Assembly: GCA_964579765.1 (NCBI GenBank)
Contig: CAZOIK010000363.1
Coordinates: forward strand, 1-24,490
Origin: DATNBT01 sp964579765
GTDB lineage: Bacteria > Acidobacteriota > Vicinamibacteria > Vicinamibacterales > CAVVIG01
Length of the DNA: 24,490 bases
Direction: 5' to 3'
The notes beneath the pieces are model-generated. The model was not told where the DNA came from, ran no database searches, and saw only the letters and a list, made by a program, of their open reading frames with translations. The translations under genes and the position numbers were made by a program. Within the stretch, counting starts at the first letter, position 1, and each line of letters opens with the position of its first letter. This document shows, one piece after another, positions 6,833 through 15,328 of this stretch.

Positions 6833-8215
6833 ATGCGCGACCTTCATGTAGTCATTCTCGCGGCGGGCAAGGGGACGCGCATGAAGTCCGCGCTGCCCAA
6901 GGTGTTGCACCGCGTCGCCGGCATCCCGATGATCGAGCACGTCCTGGGCGTGGCAACCGCACTCCGCCCTGTGTCCACAACCGTCGTCGTCGGACACCAG
7001 AGCGAGGCGCTGAAGATGGCGCTCGCCGCCCACACTCACCTCCGCTTTGTGGTGCAGGAACCACAGCTCGGCACGGCGCACGCGCTGCTCACCGCTGAAC
7101 CCGCGCTGCGCGGCGCCACCGGAACGGTTGTGCTGCTGTCAGGCGACGTGCCGCTGCTGTCGCCGCAAACACTGGAGAACCTGCGCGACCGACACGAGGC
7201 GGCCGGCGCCGCGGCCACGGTCGTGACGGCAATCGTCGATGATCCTTCTGGGTACGGCCGAATCGTCAGATCCGGCGAGAAGATTGCACGTATCGTCGAG
7301 CACCGCGACGCGACGACGCAGGAACGGGCGATTCGGGAAATCAACGCGGGCATCTATGCCTTCGCGGTCGAGGGCCTGTTCGAGGCGCTCAAAGGCATTG
7401 CGGCGGAGAACGCGCAGCGCGAGCACTACCTGCCCGACGTCATCGCGCTCTTTCGCGAACAGGGCCGCGACGTCGAGACAGTCGTCGTAGGCGCCGTGGA
7501 CGAGATACGGGGAATCAACAGCCGCAGCGAGCTCGCGGCAGTGAGCCAGATTGTGAGACAGAAGAAAAACGCGGAGCTGATGGCCGCCGGAGTGACGATC
7601 GAGGATCCCGCCACGACGTACGTCGATCCCGGCGTCACGGTTGGCGCGGACACCATCCTGCATCCCGGGGTCGCTCTCGAAGGACGAACGACCATCGGCG
7701 CAGGCTGTGAGATTCACAGCGGAGTGCGCATCGTCGATTCACGTCTGGGCGATCGCGTGATCGTCCACAACCACTGCGTCATCACGGAGTCGTCGCTTGC
7801 GAGCGACGCGAAGGTCGGTCCGTTCGCGCACCTCCGCGCTGGCGCCGCCATCGGTGAAGACGCGCGCGTCGGCAACTTCGTGGAGCTCAAGAAGACCGCG
7901 CTCGGGGCGGGCTCGAAGGCGATGCACCTGGCGTATCTCGGCGATGCGGACATTGGCGTCAAGGTGAACATCGGCGCCGGCACCATCACGTGCAACTACG
8001 ACGGCACGTCGAAGAATCCCACGACGATCGAAGACGGCGCGTTCATCGGCAGCGACAGCCAGCTCGTCGCGCCGGTAACGATCGGCAAAGACGCTTACGT
8101 CGGCAGCGGCAGCACCATCCGCCACGACGTGCCCGCCGGCGCACTTGCGGTCAGCGCGGGGAAGCAGCGCAATCTCGAAGGCTGGGTCGAGAGGAAGAAA
8201 AAGAACCGGAGCTGA
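6833..8215 (+). CDS. glmU: Bifunctional glucosamine-1-phosphate N-acetyltransferase / GlcNAc-1-P uridylyltransferase
   Basis: This 460-residue cytoplasmic trimeric enzyme performs the last two steps to UDP-GlcNAc: acetylation of glucosamine-1-phosphate, then uridylyl transfer. The N-terminal pyrophosphorylase domain begins with VVILAAGKGTRMKSALPKVLH (Gly-rich loop at about 10-17). The second half from about residue 255 is a left-handed beta-helix of hexapeptide repeats. GSKAMHLAYLGDADIG carries the acetyltransferase histidine (H365), followed by NIGAGTITCNYDG. Length matches the family. ATG 6833 is the only start giving the canonical N-terminus, and no strong Shine-Dalgarno is visible. glmS follows after 3 bases, so two enzymes of the same pathway are transcriptionally and probably translationally linked. 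Confidence 0.97.
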   Translation: MRDLHVVILAAGKGTRMKSALPKVLHRVAGIPMIEHVLGVATALRPVSTTVVVGHQSEALKMALAAHTHLRFVVQEPQLGTAHALLTAEPALRGATGTVVLLSGDVPLLSPQTLENLRDRHEAAGAAATVVTAIVDDPSGYGRIVRSGEKIARIVEHRDATTQERAIREINAGIYAFAVEGLFEALKGIAAENAQREHYLPDVIALFREQGRDVETVVVGAVDEIRGINSRSELAAVSQIVRQKKNAELMAAGVTIEDPATTYVDPGVTVGADTILHPGVALEGRTTIGAGCEIHSGVRIVDSRLGDRVIVHNHCVITESSLASDAKVGPFAHLRAGAAIGEDARVGNFVELKKTALGAGSKAMHLAYLGDADIGVKVNIGAGTITCNYDGTSKNPTTIEDGAFIGSDSQLVAPVTIGKDAYVGSGSTIRHDVPAGALAVSAGKQRNLEGWVERKKKNRS

Positions 8216-8218
8216 GCC

Positions 8219-10063
8219 ATGTGCGGAATCATCGGCTACATCGGGCCGAAAGATGTCGTGCCGGTCCTCATAGACGGGCTGAGGCGCCTGGAGTACCGGG
8301 GGTACGACTCGGCGGGCGTCGCCGTCGTCCGCGACGGCACCGTGGAGCTCCGGCGCAGCGCGGGCAAGCTGTCGAAGCTCGAAGACGTGATCACCGGCCA
8401 GCCGATCGCGGGCGACTACGGCGTCGGCCACACACGATGGGCGACGCACGGGCGGCCCACCGAGGAGAACGCGCATCCGCACCGCGACTGCACCGGCAAG
8501 ATCGTCGTCGTCCACAACGGCATCATCGAGAACTACCTGGACCTGAAGCACGAGCTGCAGCGCCAGGGCCACACCTTCGTCACAGAGACAGACACGGAGA
8601 TCGTCGCGCACCTGGTCGAGCGCGAGATGAAAGACGACGGCCTCGAGAACGCGGTGCGGCGCGCTCTGCTGCTGATGCGCGGGCTCTTCGCCCTCGTCCT
8701 GATCTCGGCGGACGACCCTGAAAAGATCGTGGCGGTTCGCAACGGGCCGCCCATCGTCGTGGGGCTCGGCGACGGCGAGTTCTTCGTCGCGTCCGACATT
8801 CCCGCCATCCTCAGCCACACGCGCGACGTCGTGTTTCTCGGCGACGAGGAGATGGCGGTCATCACGCGTTCCGGCGTCCAGTTCACCGACTTCTTCGGCC
8901 GGCCCGTCTCGAAGGCCACGCAGCGCGTGCTGTGGGATCCGATCATGGCCGAGAAGGCCGGCTACAAGCACTTCATGCTGAAGGAGATCTTCGAGCAGCC
9001 GACGGCGGCGCGCGAGACGATCCTCGGCCGCGTGTCGCAGGACTCCGGCCGCGTGTTTCTCGACGAGATGAAGATCTCGGACGCGCAGCTGCGCGCGATC
9101 GATCGCGTGACGATCCTCGCTTGCGGCACGTCGTGGCACGCGGGCCTGGTCGGCAAGTTCATGATCGAGCAGCTCGCGCGCGTGCACGTGGACGTGGACT
9201 ATGGCTCCGAGTATCGCTACCGGCAGCCGATCGTCGGCAAGAACACCCTGGCGATCGTGATCACGCAGTCCGGTGAGACGGCCGACACGCTGGCGGCCCT
9301 CCGCGAGGCGAAAAAGGACGGCGCGGCCAGCATTGCCATCTGCAACGTCGTCGGCAGCATGGCGACGCGGGAGACCGACGGGACCATCTACACGCACGCC
9401 GGACCGGAAATCGGCGTCGCCTCGACCAAAGCGTTCACCTCGCAGCTCGTCGCGCTCTATCTGTTCGCGCTGCGTCTGGCGCAGGCGCGCGGCGCGCTGT
9501 CGCCGGAGGCGTCCAAGCCGCACGTCGATGCGCTGCTGCAGCTCCCGCACCTGCTCGAAGAGGCGCTGAAGATCGCCCCCGAGGCCGAGGAAATCGCGGC
9601 GCGGTTCCAGTCTCGAACTGATTTCCTGTATCTCGGCCGCGGCATCAACTACCCGATTGCGCTCGAGGGCGCACTCAAGCTCAAGGAGATCTCCTATATC
9701 CACGCGGAAGGCTATCCCGCCGGCGAGATGAAACACGGGCCCATTGCCCTCATCGACGAACGCATGCCCGTCGTGACGCTCGCCCCACACGATCACGTGT
9801 TCGAGAAGATGCTCGGCAACGTGCAGGAGGCCAAGGCGCGCGGCGGATCGGTCGTCGCCGTCACGACGCGCGGCGACGACAAACTCTGGTCGATTCTCGA
9901 CAAGTCGCGGGACTGCGTGCTCGAGCTTCCGCGGACGCCCGATCTGCTGACGCCGATCGTCATGGTGCTGCCGCTGCAGCTGCTCGCGTACGACATCGCC
10001 GTGCGACGGGGCTGCGACGTCGATCAGCCGCGGAACCTCGCGAAGTCAGTGACGGTAGAATAG
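8219..10063 (+). CDS. glmS: Glutamine--fructose-6-phosphate aminotransferase (isomerizing)
   Basis: GlmS makes glucosamine-6-phosphate from fructose-6-phosphate and glutamine, the committed step to UDP-GlcNAc. This 614-residue protein starts MCGIIGYIG, giving the N-terminal nucleophile Cys2 after Met removal. The class II glutaminase domain includes RWATHGRPTEENAHPH and VHNGIIENY. Two SIS isomerase domains follow, with ACGTSWHAG, ITQSGETADTLAAL and STKAFTSQL. It ends in DQPRNLAKSVTVE, the conserved C-terminal segment that closes the sugar site. A GGAG sequence inside the glmU end serves as the ribosome binding site. The 3-base gap from glmU leaves no room for a glmS ribozyme, so feedback by that riboswitch is absent here. 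Confidence 0.98.
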   Translation: MCGIIGYIGPKDVVPVLIDGLRRLEYRGYDSAGVAVVRDGTVELRRSAGKLSKLEDVITGQPIAGDYGVGHTRWATHGRPTEENAHPHRDCTGKIVVVHNGIIENYLDLKHELQRQGHTFVTETDTEIVAHLVEREMKDDGLENAVRRALLLMRGLFALVLISADDPEKIVAVRNGPPIVVGLGDGEFFVASDIPAILSHTRDVVFLGDEEMAVITRSGVQFTDFFGRPVSKATQRVLWDPIMAEKAGYKHFMLKEIFEQPTAARETILGRVSQDSGRVFLDEMKISDAQLRAIDRVTILACGTSWHAGLVGKFMIEQLARVHVDVDYGSEYRYRQPIVGKNTLAIVITQSGETADTLAALREAKKDGAASIAICNVVGSMATRETDGTIYTHAGPEIGVASTKAFTSQLVALYLFALRLAQARGALSPEASKPHVDALLQLPHLLEEALKIAPEAEEIAARFQSRTDFLYLGRGINYPIALEGALKLKEISYIHAEGYPAGEMKHGPIALIDERMPVVTLAPHDHVFEKMLGNVQEAKARGGSVVAVTTRGDDKLWSILDKSRDCVLELPRTPDLLTPIVMVLPLQLLAYDIAVRRGCDVDQPRNLAKSVTVE

Positions 10064-10067
10064 AGGC

Positions 10068-12338
10068 TTGCACTTCCTCGAAAGCCTGAATCCCGAACAG
10101 CGCGACGCAGTTCTCCACACGAACGGTCCCCTGCTCATCCTGGCCGGCGCCGGATCGGGCAAAACGCGCGTGATCACCAGCCGCATCGCCTACCTCGTGG
10201 GCGACGGCCATGCCCAGCCGGACGAAGTGCTGGCGGTCACGTTCACCAACAAAGCCGCCGAGGAAATGCGGACGCGCGTCGAGGCGCTGCTCGGCGCCGA
10301 CTGCAGCCGGATGTGGGTCTCGACCTTTCACTCCCTGTGCGCGCGGCTGCTTCGCCGCGAAGCACCGGCCATCGGGCTGTCGCGCGACTTCGTCATCTAC
10401 GACTCGTCGGACCAGTTGTCGGTCGTGAAGCAGGCGCTCAAGGACCTGCACATCGACGACGGTTTCATCCAGCCTCGGGCCGCGCTCTCGCGGATCTCGC
10501 ACGCGAAGAACCGCATGGAATCGCCCGACGACGTCGCCGGCGCGGCGGGCTGGAACCGGCGCGACGAGCAGATCGCCAAGGTCTACGCGTTCTATCTGAA
10601 CGCGCTCAAGGAGAGCAGCGCCCTGGACTTCGACGATCTGCTGCTCAAGACCGTGGACCTCTTCGAACAGTCGGAACGAGTCCGTAGCCGGTACGCGACG
10701 CAGTTCAAGTTTGTCATGGTGGACGAGTACCAGGACACGAACCGCCCGCAGTACCTCCTGATCCGGCGGCTCGCCGAGATTCACCGCAACCTCTGCGTCG
10801 TCGGCGACCCCGACCAGTCCATCTACAAATGGCGCGGCGCCGATCTCCGCAACATCCTCGACTTCGAACAGGACTTCCCCGAGGCGGTCACCGTCAAGCT
10901 CGAGCGGAACTACCGCTCGACGCAAATCATCCTCGACGCCGCGTCCGCCGTAATCAGCCAGAACCGCAACCGCAAGGACAAGCATCTCTGGACCGATCGC
11001 AAAGGCGGCGCGAAGATCAGCTACTACCGCGGCAACGACGAGCTCGAGGAGGCCGACTTCATCACGCGCACGGCGCGCGCCGCGCTGGCCGACGACGTCG
11101 ATGCCGTCACGGCCGTGCTCTACCGGACCAACGCGCAGTCGCGACCGATCGAAGACGCGTTGATGCGCGAAGGCGTGGCCTACAAGATCATTGGCGGCGT
11201 GCGCTTCTACGAGCGCAAGGAAATCAAGGACGCGCTCGCGTACATGCGCCTCGTCATCAACCCGCACGACGACGTCAGCCTGCGGCGCGTCATCAACGTG
11301 CCGGCGCGCGGCATCGGCAAGGGCGTGATGGACGCGGTGGAGAACCTGACGCCCTCGGATCACTCCGACCTGCCGCTCCTCAGCGCCGGCCTCAATCCCA
11401 CGGCCGCCGCGAACTCGCTGTGGGCGCGCGTGGTCCGCGGGCTCGAGGAGAAGGCGTTCAGCGGCCGCGCGGCCGCGTCGCTGACCGCGTTTCGAGATCT
11501 AATCGCGGGCCTGACCGAGATGGCACGCCAGGAATCGGTGTCGATTGCGATCGGCAAGATCCTCGATCGCAGCGGCTACCTCCAGGACCTGCGCGAGGAT
11601 CGCAGCGAAGACGCGGAAGCGCGCGTCGAGAACCTCGCCGAACTGGTCTCGGCCGCGCGCGAGTACGAAGGGCGCGAATCGGAGCCCTCGTTGAGCGGCT
11701 TCGTCGATCGTCTGTCGCTGCTGTCGGACACCGACGAGGAAGCCGGCGCGCAGAACGCGCGCGTCTGGATGATGACGCTCCACAGCGCGAAGGGCCTCGA
11801 GTTCCCGACGGTGATTCTCGCCGGCCTCGAGGAGGGCCTCTTCCCGCACTCACGATCGTCTGAGGACGAAGAGGAGCTCGAAGAAGAGCGGCGCCTCTGC
11901 TACGTCGGCATGACGCGCGCCCGCGCGAAGCTCGTCGTCACGGGCGCCGCCCGGCGGCGAATCTTCGGGGAGTATCAGTCCAGCGAGCCATCACGGTTCA
12001 TCGACGAGATTCCGCCGCAGCTTGTCGAGCGCGTCGCGCCGACGTTCACGTCCGGAGGCTATCAGGGCAACTTCCCGCATTACGAGTTCCGCACCAATCC
12101 GTACGGCCGCGGACGCCGCGCGCGCGAGGAATCGCCGACCTACGCCTACGAGGACGAAGATCAGTCCTCGTTCGGGGCGTCGCTGCGGCCGGGCATGCGC
12201 GTCAAGCATGCGCAGTTCGGCACGGGCACGGTGCTGAGCGTCGAGCCGCTCGAAGACGACGCGAAGCTCGTCGTGCGGTTCAATGCCGTGGGCCAGAAGA
12301 CCCTGCGCGCCAAGTACGCGCGTCTCGAGATCGCGTGA
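10068..12338 (+). CDS. UvrD/PcrA-type superfamily 1 ATP-dependent DNA helicase
   Basis: This is a 756-residue 3'-5' SF1A helicase used in nucleotide excision and mismatch repair and in clearing recombination intermediates. Visible motifs are the Q-motif SLNPEQRDAVLH (6-17), Walker A LAGAGSGKTRV (25-35), Ia VTFTNKAAEEM, II VMVDEYQDTN, III VVGDPDQSIYKWRGA, IV VKLERNYRST, V MTLHSAKGLEFPTVILAGLEEGLFP and VI CYVGMTRARAKL. The last 55 residues (LRPGMRVKHAQFGTGTV...) resemble the PcrA/UvrD C-terminal Tudor-like domain that binds RNA polymerase. The start is TTG 10068, giving MHFLESLNPEQRDAV, very close to PcrA N-termini. It lies 4 bases after glmS and overlaps the next gene by 4 bases. Whether it is best called uvrD or pcrA cannot be settled from the sequence alone. 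Confidence 0.95.
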   Translation: MHFLESLNPEQRDAVLHTNGPLLILAGAGSGKTRVITSRIAYLVGDGHAQPDEVLAVTFTNKAAEEMRTRVEALLGADCSRMWVSTFHSLCARLLRREAPAIGLSRDFVIYDSSDQLSVVKQALKDLHIDDGFIQPRAALSRISHAKNRMESPDDVAGAAGWNRRDEQIAKVYAFYLNALKESSALDFDDLLLKTVDLFEQSERVRSRYATQFKFVMVDEYQDTNRPQYLLIRRLAEIHRNLCVVGDPDQSIYKWRGADLRNILDFEQDFPEAVTVKLERNYRSTQIILDAASAVISQNRNRKDKHLWTDRKGGAKISYYRGNDELEEADFITRTARAALADDVDAVTAVLYRTNAQSRPIEDALMREGVAYKIIGGVRFYERKEIKDALAYMRLVINPHDDVSLRRVINVPARGIGKGVMDAVENLTPSDHSDLPLLSAGLNPTAAANSLWARVVRGLEEKAFSGRAAASLTAFRDLIAGLTEMARQESVSIAIGKILDRSGYLQDLREDRSEDAEARVENLAELVSAAREYEGRESEPSLSGFVDRLSLLSDTDEEAGAQNARVWMMTLHSAKGLEFPTVILAGLEEGLFPHSRSSEDEEELEEERRLCYVGMTRARAKLVVTGAARRRIFGEYQSSEPSRFIDEIPPQLVERVAPTFTSGGYQGNFPHYEFRTNPYGRGRRAREESPTYAYEDEDQSSFGASLRPGMRVKHAQFGTGTVLSVEPLEDDAKLVVRFNAVGQKTLRAKYARLEIA

Positions 12339-12832
12339 AGACGAACGGATCCGTCTACGTCGCCGCCGTCGTCGTGGCGCTCGGCGGGTATTTCGTCTAC
12401 CAGTGGTGGTTCAATCCGAACCGGATGGTGAAGGCGCGGCTCGGCGACATTGCCGCGGCGCTGTCCGTGCCAGCGAACGAAGCCGAACTGACGCGCGTGA
12501 CGCGCCTCGCTCAGCTCCGTGGACTGGCGACCGCCGACGTGCACGTGCGGATTGGCGAGCACGGACAGAATTTGACGTCGCGCGACGCCGCGCTCGCGGC
12601 GCTGGCAGCGTGGACCGTGCCGCCCGGCGGCTGGAACGTCGACTTCGTGGATGCCGACGTCCTCGTCAACTCCGATACGACCGCGCACGCCTACGCTACG
12701 GCGGACATGACGACACGCGATCCGCAGACGGGACAGCAGCGGTTGGACTCGCGAGACGTCGCGTTCTCGTTCGTGAACCAGGACGGCCAGTGGCTGGTCA
12801 GCGAGGCCGAGGTGAAGGATCTGCCGAAATAG
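12335..12832 (+). CDS. Membrane-anchored NTF2-like hypothetical protein
   Basis: This is a 165-residue protein I do not recognise by name. Residues about 7-24 (VYVAAVVVALGGYFVYQW) form a single N-terminal membrane helix without a cleavage site, so the rest is probably periplasmic and anchored. The remainder has a helix followed by strands, with DVAFSFVNQDGQWLVSEAEV at the end. This strand pattern resembles NTF2/SnoaL-type or similar cone-shaped domains. No catalytic motif is visible. It begins with GTG 12335, whose GTGA overlaps the helicase stop by 4 bases, indicating translational coupling. Its stop abuts the convergent gyrA stop with no intervening base. Any link to DNA repair rests on the coupling alone. 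Confidence 0.75.
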   Translation: MKTNGSVYVAAVVVALGGYFVYQWWFNPNRMVKARLGDIAAALSVPANEAELTRVTRLAQLRGLATADVHVRIGEHGQNLTSRDAALAALAAWTVPPGGWNVDFVDADVLVNSDTTAHAYATADMTTRDPQTGQQRLDSRDVAFSFVNQDGQWLVSEAEVKDLPK

Positions 12833-15328
12833 TTACGCGGCTGGCGGCTCTTCGCCGTTTTCTTCCTTCTCGACGAGCCTGGCGACCGAGACGACCTTGT
12901 CCTCGGCTTCGATTTCGATGAGCCGGACGCCCTGCGTGGCGCGGCCGATCGCCCGCACGTCGTTGGTCGGCATCCGGATGATCATCCCCTGCTGCGTGAT
13001 CAGCAGCACTTCATCGCCTTCTTCGACGTACGAAACGCCGACGACCGGACCGTTGCGCGTGCTGGTCGAGATGTTGATCACGCCGACCCCGCCGCGAGAC
13101 TGCACACGGTACTCTTCCATATCCGTGCGCTTGCCGTAGCCGCGCTCGGTCACCGTCAGCAGCGTCCCGACCGGACGCACGACCTCCATCGCCACCACGA
13201 CGTCATCGTCTCGCAGCGTGATGCCGCGGACGCCGTACGCCGCGCGCCCCATCGGACGCACGTCGTCTTCGGGGAAGCGGATGGCCATGCCGTTGCGCGT
13301 GCCGATGAAGATTTCGCCCTTGCCCTCGGAGACGATGACCGAGATGACCGAGTCGCCGTCCTCCACGCCCATCGCGATGATGCCGCCCGCACGCGGGTTG
13401 CTGAAAGCCGAGAGCTGCGTCTTCTTGATGACGCCCTTCCGCGTGCCCATGACGACGTACTTGTCGTCCTCGAACTCCTTCACCGCGAGCATCGCGGCAA
13501 TTCTCTCGCCCTCTTCCAGGGACACGAGGTTCGCGATCGACTTGCCTTTGCCGCCCGGTCCGACGTCGGGAATCTCGTGGACCTTCAGCCAGTACGCGCG
13601 GCCGCGGTCCGAGAAGATCATGATGTAGGCGTGCGTCGAGGCGACGAACAGGTAGCTGACGAAGTCTTCGTCGCGCGTGCGCATGCCGATGCGGCCCTTG
13701 CCGCCGCGGCGCTGGTTGCGATACGTCGAGATTGCCGTCCGCTTGATGTAACCCGTGTTCGTCACGGTGATCGCCATGTCTTCCTCGGCGATCAGGTCTT
13801 CGACGTTGATCTCGCCCGACTCGCCTTCGAGGATCTCCGTGCGGCGATCGTCGCCGTACTTCGTCTTCACCTCTCTGAGCTCGTTCACGATGATCTGCAT
13901 CAGCAGTTTCTCGCTGGCGAGAATCGCGCGCAGCCGTTCGATCGTCTTCAGCAGCTCGGCCAGCTCGTCGAGAATCTTCTGGCGCTCCAGCCCGGTCAGG
14001 CGCTGCAGCTGCATGTCGAGGATGGCCTGCGCCTGAATCTGACTCAGACCGAACTGCGTCATCAGGCCGTCGCGCGCTTCGGGGACCGTCTTCGCGGCGC
14101 GAATCAGCGCGATCACCTGGTCGAGATGATCGAGCGCGATACGAAGGCCCTCGAGGATGTGATAGCGCGCTTCGGCCTTTCTGAGCTCGAACTCGGTGCG
14201 GCGCCGGACGACGTCCCGCCTGAACTCGACGAAGCTCTCGATGAGCTCCAGCAGGTTCATCACCTTCGGGCGTCCGCCGACGATGGCCAGCATGATGATG
14301 CCGAAGCTCGACTGCAGCGGGGTGTGCTTGTAGAGGTTGTTGAGAATGACCTCCGGCACCTCGCCGCGCTTCAGCTCGACGACAATGCGCATGCCTTCGC
14401 GGTCGGATTCGTCGCGCAGATCGGAAATGCCTTCAATGGTCTTTTCCCGCACCAGGTCGGCGATGCGCTCGATCAACTTTGCTTTGTTGACCTGATAGGG
14501 AATCTCCGTGAAGACGATCGACGTGCGGTCGCCCTTCTTGTTCGTCTCGATCGCCGACCGTGCGCGCATGAGAATCGCGCCGCGGCCGGTCGTGTACGCC
14601 TGGACGATGCCTCCGCGCCCGACGATGTACCCGGCGGTCGGAAAGTCCGGACCGGGAATCAGCGTCAGCAGGTGCTTGATCTTCTCGTTGCGGGTGACGA
14701 CCTGGTCGTCTTCCTTGAGGTACGTGTTCTCAATCAGCCACACGCAGCCGTCAATCACCTCGCGCAGGTTGTGAGGCGGGACGTTGGTCGCCATGCCGAC
14801 GGCGATGCCGGCCGACCCGTTGACGAGCAGGTTCGGGAACGGCGCCGGCAGGACCGTCGGCTCGTCGGTCGTCTCGTCGTAGTTGGGCGCAAAATCGACG
14901 GTCTCCTTGTCGAGATCCGCCATCATGTCGTCGGCGAGAGCCTGCAACCGCGACTCGGTGTAGCGCATGGCCGCAGGCGGGTCGCCGTCGATCGATCCGA
15001 AGTTGCCCTGGCCGTCCACGAGCGGATAGCGCATGTTGAAGTCCTGCGCCATCCGGACGAGCGTGTCGTAGATCGACGCGTCGCCGTGGGGATGGAAGTT
15101 GCCCATCACCTCGCCGACGATCTTCGCGCACTTGCGGTAGCCGCGCGTCGCCGACAGGCCCATCGTCTTCATGCCGTAGAGCACACGGCGGTGCGCGGGC
15201 TTCAGGCCGTCGCGGGCGTCGGGCAGCGCTCGTCCAATGATTACGCTCATGGCGTAATCCATGTACGACCGCTTCATTTCGTCTTCGATGTTGACGGGGT
15301 GCTGACTTGCGGCGGCGGTATCAGACAT
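12833..15328 (-). CDS. gyrA: DNA gyrase subunit A
   Basis: GyrA is the DNA breakage-reunion subunit of the A2B2 gyrase, which introduces negative supercoils. This 831-residue protein shows the active-site tyrosine Y123 in AAMRYTESRL. The quinolone-determining region HPHGDASIYDTLVRMAQ is at 79-95. The C-terminal beta-pinwheel carries the GyrA box QRRGGKG (539-545), which separates gyrase from topoisomerase IV ParC. In the quinolone region the residue equivalent to E. coli Ser83 is Ala84, while Asp88 (E. coli Asp87) is conserved. Its ATG overlaps the gyrB stop by 8 bases (ATGTCTGA), so the subunits are translationally coupled. The protein ends in a short acidic tail, EKEENGEEPPAA. Confidence 0.98.
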   Translation of the reverse strand: MSDTAAASQHPVNIEDEMKRSYMDYAMSVIIGRALPDARDGLKPAHRRVLYGMKTMGLSATRGYRKCAKIVGEVMGNFHPHGDASIYDTLVRMAQDFNMRYPLVDGQGNFGSIDGDPPAAMRYTESRLQALADDMMADLDKETVDFAPNYDETTDEPTVLPAPFPNLLVNGSAGIAVGMATNVPPHNLREVIDGCVWLIENTYLKEDDQVVTRNEKIKHLLTLIPGPDFPTAGYIVGRGGIVQAYTTGRGAILMRARSAIETNKKGDRTSIVFTEIPYQVNKAKLIERIADLVREKTIEGISDLRDESDREGMRIVVELKRGEVPEVILNNLYKHTPLQSSFGIIMLAIVGGRPKVMNLLELIESFVEFRRDVVRRRTEFELRKAEARYHILEGLRIALDHLDQVIALIRAAKTVPEARDGLMTQFGLSQIQAQAILDMQLQRLTGLERQKILDELAELLKTIERLRAILASEKLLMQIIVNELREVKTKYGDDRRTEILEGESGEINVEDLIAEEDMAITVTNTGYIKRTAISTYRNQRRGGKGRIGMRTRDEDFVSYLFVASTHAYIMIFSDRGRAYWLKVHEIPDVGPGGKGKSIANLVSLEEGERIAAMLAVKEFEDDKYVVMGTRKGVIKKTQLSAFSNPRAGGIIAMGVEDGDSVISVIVSEGKGEIFIGTRNGMAIRFPEDDVRPMGRAAYGVRGITLRDDDVVVAMEVVRPVGTLLTVTERGYGKRTDMEEYRVQSRGGVGVINISTSTRNGPVVGVSYVEEGDEVLLITQQGMIIRMPTNDVRAIGRATQGVRLIEIEAEDKVVSVARLVEKEENGEEPPAA

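Noticed and set aside
8213..8221. glmS ribozyme/riboswitch upstream of glmS
   Set aside because: Only 3 bases separate glmU and glmS, and the glmU 3' end is ordinary coding sequence.
7739..9796. A 685-codon open frame on the minus strand opposite glmU/glmS
   Set aside because: It is the mirror of strongly conserved glmU and glmS codons in GC-rich DNA. The translation is Arg/Asp/Val-rich with no domain and no promoter or ribosome binding site.
10056..10061. TAGAAT as a -10 for the helicase gene
   Set aside because: These bases encode the conserved GlmS C-terminus (Val-Glu-stop), and no -35 lies at a suitable distance. The 4-base gap to the helicase gene fits operon transcription.
10062..10070. 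A normal Shine-Dalgarno (AGAGG) for the helicase TTG start
   Set aside because: Only 2 bases separate it from the TTG, too close for normal use; coupling to glmS translation is more likely.
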